Shown here one piece after another: positions 60,851 through 64,000 of a stretch of DNA of 64,000 bases; position 1 is the first letter of the stretch; every line of letters starts with the position of its first letter. The stretch covers positions 45,089-109,088 of the forward strand of contig DAIRBY010000003.1 in NCBI GenBank assembly GCA_036796975.1. The letters run 5' to 3'. The position numbers and the translations under genes were made by a program. Below the pieces are notes generated by a model. It had not been told where the DNA came from, did no database searches, and was given only the letters and a program-made list of their open reading frames with translations. Source of the stretch: UBA8190 sp003453695. GTDB lineage: Bacteria > Actinomycetota > Acidimicrobiia > Acidimicrobiales > UBA8190.

Positions 60851-61825
60851 CTACGCGTGGTCCGGCGACCGTCGGGTGATGGCGGAGATCACCTCGTCGG
60901 CAGCGGCGTACGGATCGAGCCGGTGCTCGACCACGTCGTCGACGAGGGCGCCGAGCCCGCCCTCGCCCAGGGCGTGCTCGGCGTCCCGGGCCAAGCGCGC
61001 CGACAGCACAGCCCGGAACTCGCGGGCCAGACGGTCGCGACGGCGGCGCTCCAGGGTGCCGTCAGCGGCGAGGTGGGCCTGATGACGCCGGATCTCGCCC
61101 CACAGCACGTCGATGCCGTCATCCGAGGTGGCGACGGTCTGCACCACCGGCGGCCGCCAGCCGGCGTCGACGCTCAGGTCGAGCATCTGCTCGAGGTCGC
61201 GCCGGGTCTCCGCCGCGCCCGGGTTGTCGGCCTTGTTGACCACGAACACGTCGGCGACTTCGAGCAGTCCCGCCTTGTTGGCCTGGATGGCGTCGCCCCA
61301 ACGCGGGTTGACCACCACCACCGTGGTGTCGGTGGCCGAGGCCACCTCGACCTCGACCTGCCCGACCCCCACGGTCTCGACGAGCACCAGCGGCAACCCG
61401 GCGGCGGCCAGCACCCGCAGGGCCTCGGGCACCGCCAGGGCCAGCCCACCCAGATGCCCGCGCGACGCCATGGAGCGGATGAACACACCTTCGTCGAGGG
61501 CGTGTTCCTGCATGCGCACCCGGTCGCCCAGGATGGCGCCGCCCGAGAAGGGTGACGACGGGTCGACGGCGAGCACCCCGACGTCCCCGCCTTCGGCGCG
61601 CACCGCCGCCACCAGGCGGTCGACGAGGGTCGACTTCCCCGATCCCGGCGCCCCCGTGATGCCCACGGTGGCCGCCTCCCGGGCGCTGCGGTAGGCGAGG
61701 GCCGCCACCTGGCGACTGGGTGCCCCACCCCGTTCGACGAGCGACAACAGGCGCGCCAGGGCGCGGCGGTCCCCGTCCGAGGCGGCGGCGTAGAGCTCCG
61801 TCGGGCTCGAGTGGCGGAGGGTCAC
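60851..61825 (-). CDS. meaB: MeaB/ArgK-family G3E GTPase (acyl-CoA mutase chaperone)
   Basis: A 324-residue P-loop GTPase. GITGAPGSGKSTLVD is the Walker A, VLAVDPSSPFSGGAILGDRVRM the switch region, LVETVGVGQVEVEVA the Walker B, and VVNKAD the guanine motif. MeaB guards B12-dependent methylmalonyl-CoA mutase, loading and protecting the cofactor. The mutase gene lies two genes upstream on the same strand, with murA between. I place the start at GTG 61825 because it overlaps the murA stop as GTGA; a GTG four codons earlier is in frame. Confidence 0.93.
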   Translation of the reverse strand: MTLRHSSPTELYAAASDGDRRALARLLSLVERGGAPSRQVAALAYRSAREAATVGITGAPGSGKSTLVDRLVAAVRAEGGDVGVLAVDPSSPFSGGAILGDRVRMQEHALDEGVFIRSMASRGHLGGLALAVPEALRVLAAAGLPLVLVETVGVGQVEVEVASATDTTVVVVNPRWGDAIQANKAGLLEVADVFVVNKADNPGAAETRRDLEQMLDLSVDAGWRPPVVQTVATSDDGIDVLWGEIRRHQAHLAADGTLERRRRDRLAREFRAVLSARLARDAEHALGEGGLGALVDDVVEHRLDPYAAADEVISAITRRSPDHA

Positions 61826-63141
61826 GGGCTCAGCCACACGTCGGCACCGAGGACGCGCAGCTTGCCGTCGAAGTCCTCGTAGCCGCGGCTCACGTGATGG
61901 GCGTCCGCCACCACCGTCTCGCCCTCGGCCGCCAAGCCGGCCAGCACCAGGGCGGCGCCGGCCCGGATGTCCGGAGCCCGGACCGGCGCCCCTTGCAGCC
62001 GGTGCACGCCCCGCACCACGGCGTGGTGCCCCTCGGTGCGGATGTCGGCGCCCATGCGCCGGAGCTCGTCCACGTAACGGAACCGCCCCATGAAGAGGTT
62101 CTCGGACACGATGCCCACGCCGTCGGCGACCGAGAGCATCGTCACCAGGAACGGCTTGTAGTCGGTGGCCACGCCGGGATAGGGCAGCGTGGCGACGTCG
62201 ACGCTGCGCAGGCGCGCCGGGCGCGCGGCGCGCAACCCGTCGGGCGTGGGCGCCACGTCGAGGCCCATCGTCGCCATCTTGCGCAGCAGCATGTCCATGT
62301 GCTCGGGCCGGGCGTCCTCGACCACGACCTCCCCGCCGGCCAGCGCGGCGGCGGCCAGGAACGTGGCAGCCACCACCCGGTCGGGCACGACGCGATGGGG
62401 GACGGGCGAGGGATGCAGCTCGTCGACGCCTTCGACGACCATGTGTGAGGTGCCCGCCCCGGTGATGTGGGCGCCCATCTCGCCGAGGAAGGCAGCGAGG
62501 TCGGCGATCTCCGGCTCGCGTGCCGCGTTCTCGATCACGGTGGTGCCCTTGGCCAGGACGGCCGCCATGAGCAGGTTGTCGGTGGCGGTGTGGCTCGGGT
62601 ACTCGAGCACGAGCCGGCTGCCCACCAGCCGGGGCGGCGAGCCGGGCACCCGCCCTTCGACGTTGCCGTGCACGGTGGCGAACTCGACCCCCATGGAACC
62701 GAGCCCGTTCAGGTGGATGTCGATCGGCCGGGACCCGAAGTCGTCGCCACCGGGCAGCGGGATGGCCGCCTCGCCGGCCCGGGCCAGAAGGGGGCCGAGC
62801 ACCACCACCGACGCCCGCAGCCGCTCGGACAGCTCGTAGGGGGCGGCGGTGGTGAGGGTGGCCGGCGTCTCGAGGACCAGGTCACCCGGGTCGTCCGGGC
62901 CGGACGGCGCCTGACGGCGACAGCGCACGCCGAGCGCCTCGAGGAGCTGGCCCATGATCTCGACGTCGGCGATGCGCGGCACCCCGGACAGGACGTGACG
63001 ACCTTCGGCCAGCAGGCAGGCCGCCATGAGCTTGAGCGCCGAGTTCTTGGCCCCGCCGGCGCGCACCGTGCCCTCCAGGGGACCGCTGTGGCGGATCACG
63101 AAGCGCGCGCCGCTGTGCGGCGAGTTGCCCGGCTCAGTCAT
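61822..63141 (-). CDS. murA: UDP-N-acetylglucosamine 1-carboxyvinyltransferase
   Basis: A 439-residue EPSP-synthase-fold enzyme. GAKNSALKLMAACLL carries the catalytic Lys32 and Asn33, and the loop LPGGDDFGSRPIDIHL has Asp133 where most bacteria have the reactive cysteine. Mycobacteria share the Asp form, which is intrinsically resistant to fosfomycin. It transfers enolpyruvate from PEP to UDP-GlcNAc, the first committed step of peptidoglycan synthesis. The ATG at 63141 follows the mutase gene by 40 bases, and its 3' end overlaps meaB. Confidence 0.94.
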   Translation of the reverse strand: MTEPGNSPHSGARFVIRHSGPLEGTVRAGGAKNSALKLMAACLLAEGRHVLSGVPRIADVEIMGQLLEALGVRCRRQAPSGPDDPGDLVLETPATLTTAAPYELSERLRASVVVLGPLLARAGEAAIPLPGGDDFGSRPIDIHLNGLGSMGVEFATVHGNVEGRVPGSPPRLVGSRLVLEYPSHTATDNLLMAAVLAKGTTVIENAAREPEIADLAAFLGEMGAHITGAGTSHMVVEGVDELHPSPVPHRVVPDRVVAATFLAAAALAGGEVVVEDARPEHMDMLLRKMATMGLDVAPTPDGLRAARPARLRSVDVATLPYPGVATDYKPFLVTMLSVADGVGIVSENLFMGRFRYVDELRRMGADIRTEGHHAVVRGVHRLQGAPVRAPDIRAGAALVLAGLAAEGETVVADAHHVSRGYEDFDGKLRVLGADVWLSP

Positions 63142-63181
63142 GGCGCCCGAGACGGCAGGTCCGCAGTGTCGGGGCGCAACG

Positions 63182-64000
63182 TCAGACGACGGGGTTCTCG
63201 GCCCAGCGGCCGAACACCGACGCCAGGGCGGCGACGATCTCGCCCACGGTGGCATAGGCGCGCACGGCGTCGAGGACCGGGGGCACGAGGTTGGCGGCGG
63301 GCTCGGCGGCGGTGGCGGACACCGCCGACAATGCCGCCTGCACCTGCGCCTCCGATCGGGCGTGGTGCACGGCGGCGAGCCGCTTGCGCTGCGCCTCGTC
63401 CACCTCGGGACCGATCTGCAGCGTGGGCGGCGGCGCTTCGTCGTTGCCGTCGGTGAAGGCGTTGACCCCGACGACCACCCGCCGGCCGGTGGCCACCTTC
63501 CGTTGGAACTGATAGGCGGAGTCGGCGATCTCGGCCTGGAACCAGTTGTCCTCCACGGCCCGCAGCACGCCCTCGAGCATGGAGCCCTCGCCCCACTCGT
63601 CGAGCCGGGAGAAGATGGCCTCGGCCTGCTGCTCGACCTCGTCTGTCAGCGTCTCCACGAACCACGAACCGCCCAGGGGATCGGCCACGTTGGCCACCCC
63701 CGACTCGTAGGCCACCACCTGCTGGGTCCGAAGCGCGATGCGGGCTGCCTTGTCGGTGGGCAGCGCCAGCACCTCGTCCATGGAGTTCGTGTGCAGGCTC
63801 TGGGTCCCTCCGAGCACCCCGGCCAGCGCCTCCAGGGCGGTGCGCACGATGTTGACCTCCGGCTGCTGGGCGGTGAGCGACACGCCGGCGGTCTGGGTGT
63901 GGAACCGCAGCTGGGCCGAGCGGGCGCGACGTGCCCGGTAGCGGCTCGTCATCCAGCGGGCCCCGATGCGCCGGGCGGCGCGGGACTTGGCGGTCTCCTC
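63182..64000 (-). CDS. Acyl-CoA mutase large subunit (methylmalonyl/isobutyryl-CoA mutase type), C-terminal part
   Basis: The last 272 residues of a B12-dependent acyl-CoA mutase substrate domain; the frame runs off the right edge. EETAKSRAARR then LRFHTQTAGVSLTAQQP, GGTQSLHTNSMDEVLALPT and DPLGGSWFVETLTDEVE are typical of the catalytic barrel. The protein ends without a B12-binding domain, so the cobalamin subunit must be a separate gene, as in isobutyryl-CoA, 2-hydroxyisobutyryl-CoA or ethylmalonyl-CoA type mutases and some methylmalonyl-CoA mutases. Substrate residues lie outside the window. The nearby meaB supports the call. Confidence 0.93.
   Translation of the reverse strand, partial: EETAKSRAARRIGARWMTSRYRARRARSAQLRFHTQTAGVSLTAQQPEVNIVRTALEALAGVLGGTQSLHTNSMDEVLALPTDKAARIALRTQQVVAYESGVANVADPLGGSWFVETLTDEVEQQAEAIFSRLDEWGEGSMLEGVLRAVEDNWFQAEIADSAYQFQRKVATGRRVVVGVNAFTDGNDEAPPPTLQIGPEVDEAQRKRLAAVHHARSEAQVQAALSAVSATAAEPAANLVPPVLDAVRAYATVGEIVAALASVFGRWAENPVV

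Overview
This 64 kb window is very G+C-rich chromosomal DNA, densely packed with genes. GTG starts and 4-base ATGA/GTGA stop-start overlaps are common. The gene content points to a high-GC Actinomycetota: mycobacterial-type SerC, DUF222-HNH protein, PASTA kinase, GatCAB, TreS with a maltokinase-like partner, MeaB next to an acyl-CoA mutase, an Asp-type MurA, a KstR-like operator, and many TANNNT boxes only 6-8 bases before a start codon (leaderless mRNAs). The class Acidimicrobiia is a guess. From memory, the linkage of a cysteine desulfurase, mnmA, ligA, gatCAB and a phosphofructokinase, with ilvBNC, serA and leuB nearby, resembles the Mycobacterium tuberculosis gene order. I see no rRNA, tRNA, insertion sequence, prophage or CRISPR array.

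Layout. 1-5.2 kb: end of an acyl-CoA synthetase gene and two tandem paralogous hybrid histidine kinases. 5.4-10.9 kb: a thiolase / enoyl-CoA hydratase / thioesterase operon behind a TATACT promoter overlapping a KstR-type palindrome, an atypical SDR, a FAD amine oxidase, and a small DUF2510-like gene with its own promoter and an apparent frameshift. 10.9-34.7 kb: a branched-chain amino acid and serine region with leuB-ilvE-cimA-(hypothetical)-acyl-CoA dehydrogenase, greA-leuC-leuD, leuA, aspC-serA, serC, ilvB-ilvN-ilvC-tldD-tldE, a methyltransferase and ilvD. 34.7-40.1 kb: esterase-gatC-gatA-gatB-DUF222/HNH, running into ilvD. 40.2-48 kb: SCP2 protein, MFS exporter, SDR, orphan adenine methyltransferase, a phosphoribosyltransferase-hydrolase fusion, a Cys-rich small protein and a PASTA kinase. 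48-56.3 kb: Nudix, ligA, mnmA, a membrane diguanylate cyclase, a cysteine desulfurase, a DUF2269-like protein and galT. 56.4-64 kb: a PPi-type phosphofructokinase, a maltokinase-like protein, treS, meaB, murA and the end of an acyl-CoA mutase gene.

The most striking signal is regulatory. The leuA, leuB and ilvB transcripts each start with a tiny reading frame of 12-14 residues rich in branched-chain codons. Each has a promoter-like pair placing the transcript start at or within a few bases of its ATG. Each stop codon touches a perfect GC hairpin, followed by an intrinsic-terminator-like hairpin. I read these as three ribosome-mediated attenuators of one design. Their control codons fit their operons: Leu for leuA; Val/Ile for leuB-ilvE-cimA; Thr/Leu/Val for ilvBNC. 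With no ilvA in view, isoleucine is probably made from citramalate via CimA, LeuCD, LeuB, IlvBN, IlvC, IlvD and IlvE, all encoded here.

No gene-free stretch longer than about 300 bases is unexplained. 10506-10858 holds the DUF2510-like gene and a 9-bp minisatellite. 31781-32193 holds the ilvB leader and otherwise nothing I can name. Start codons were chosen from overlaps, Shine-Dalgarno sequences, leaderless promoter spacing and family alignment from memory; several remain uncertain and are flagged.
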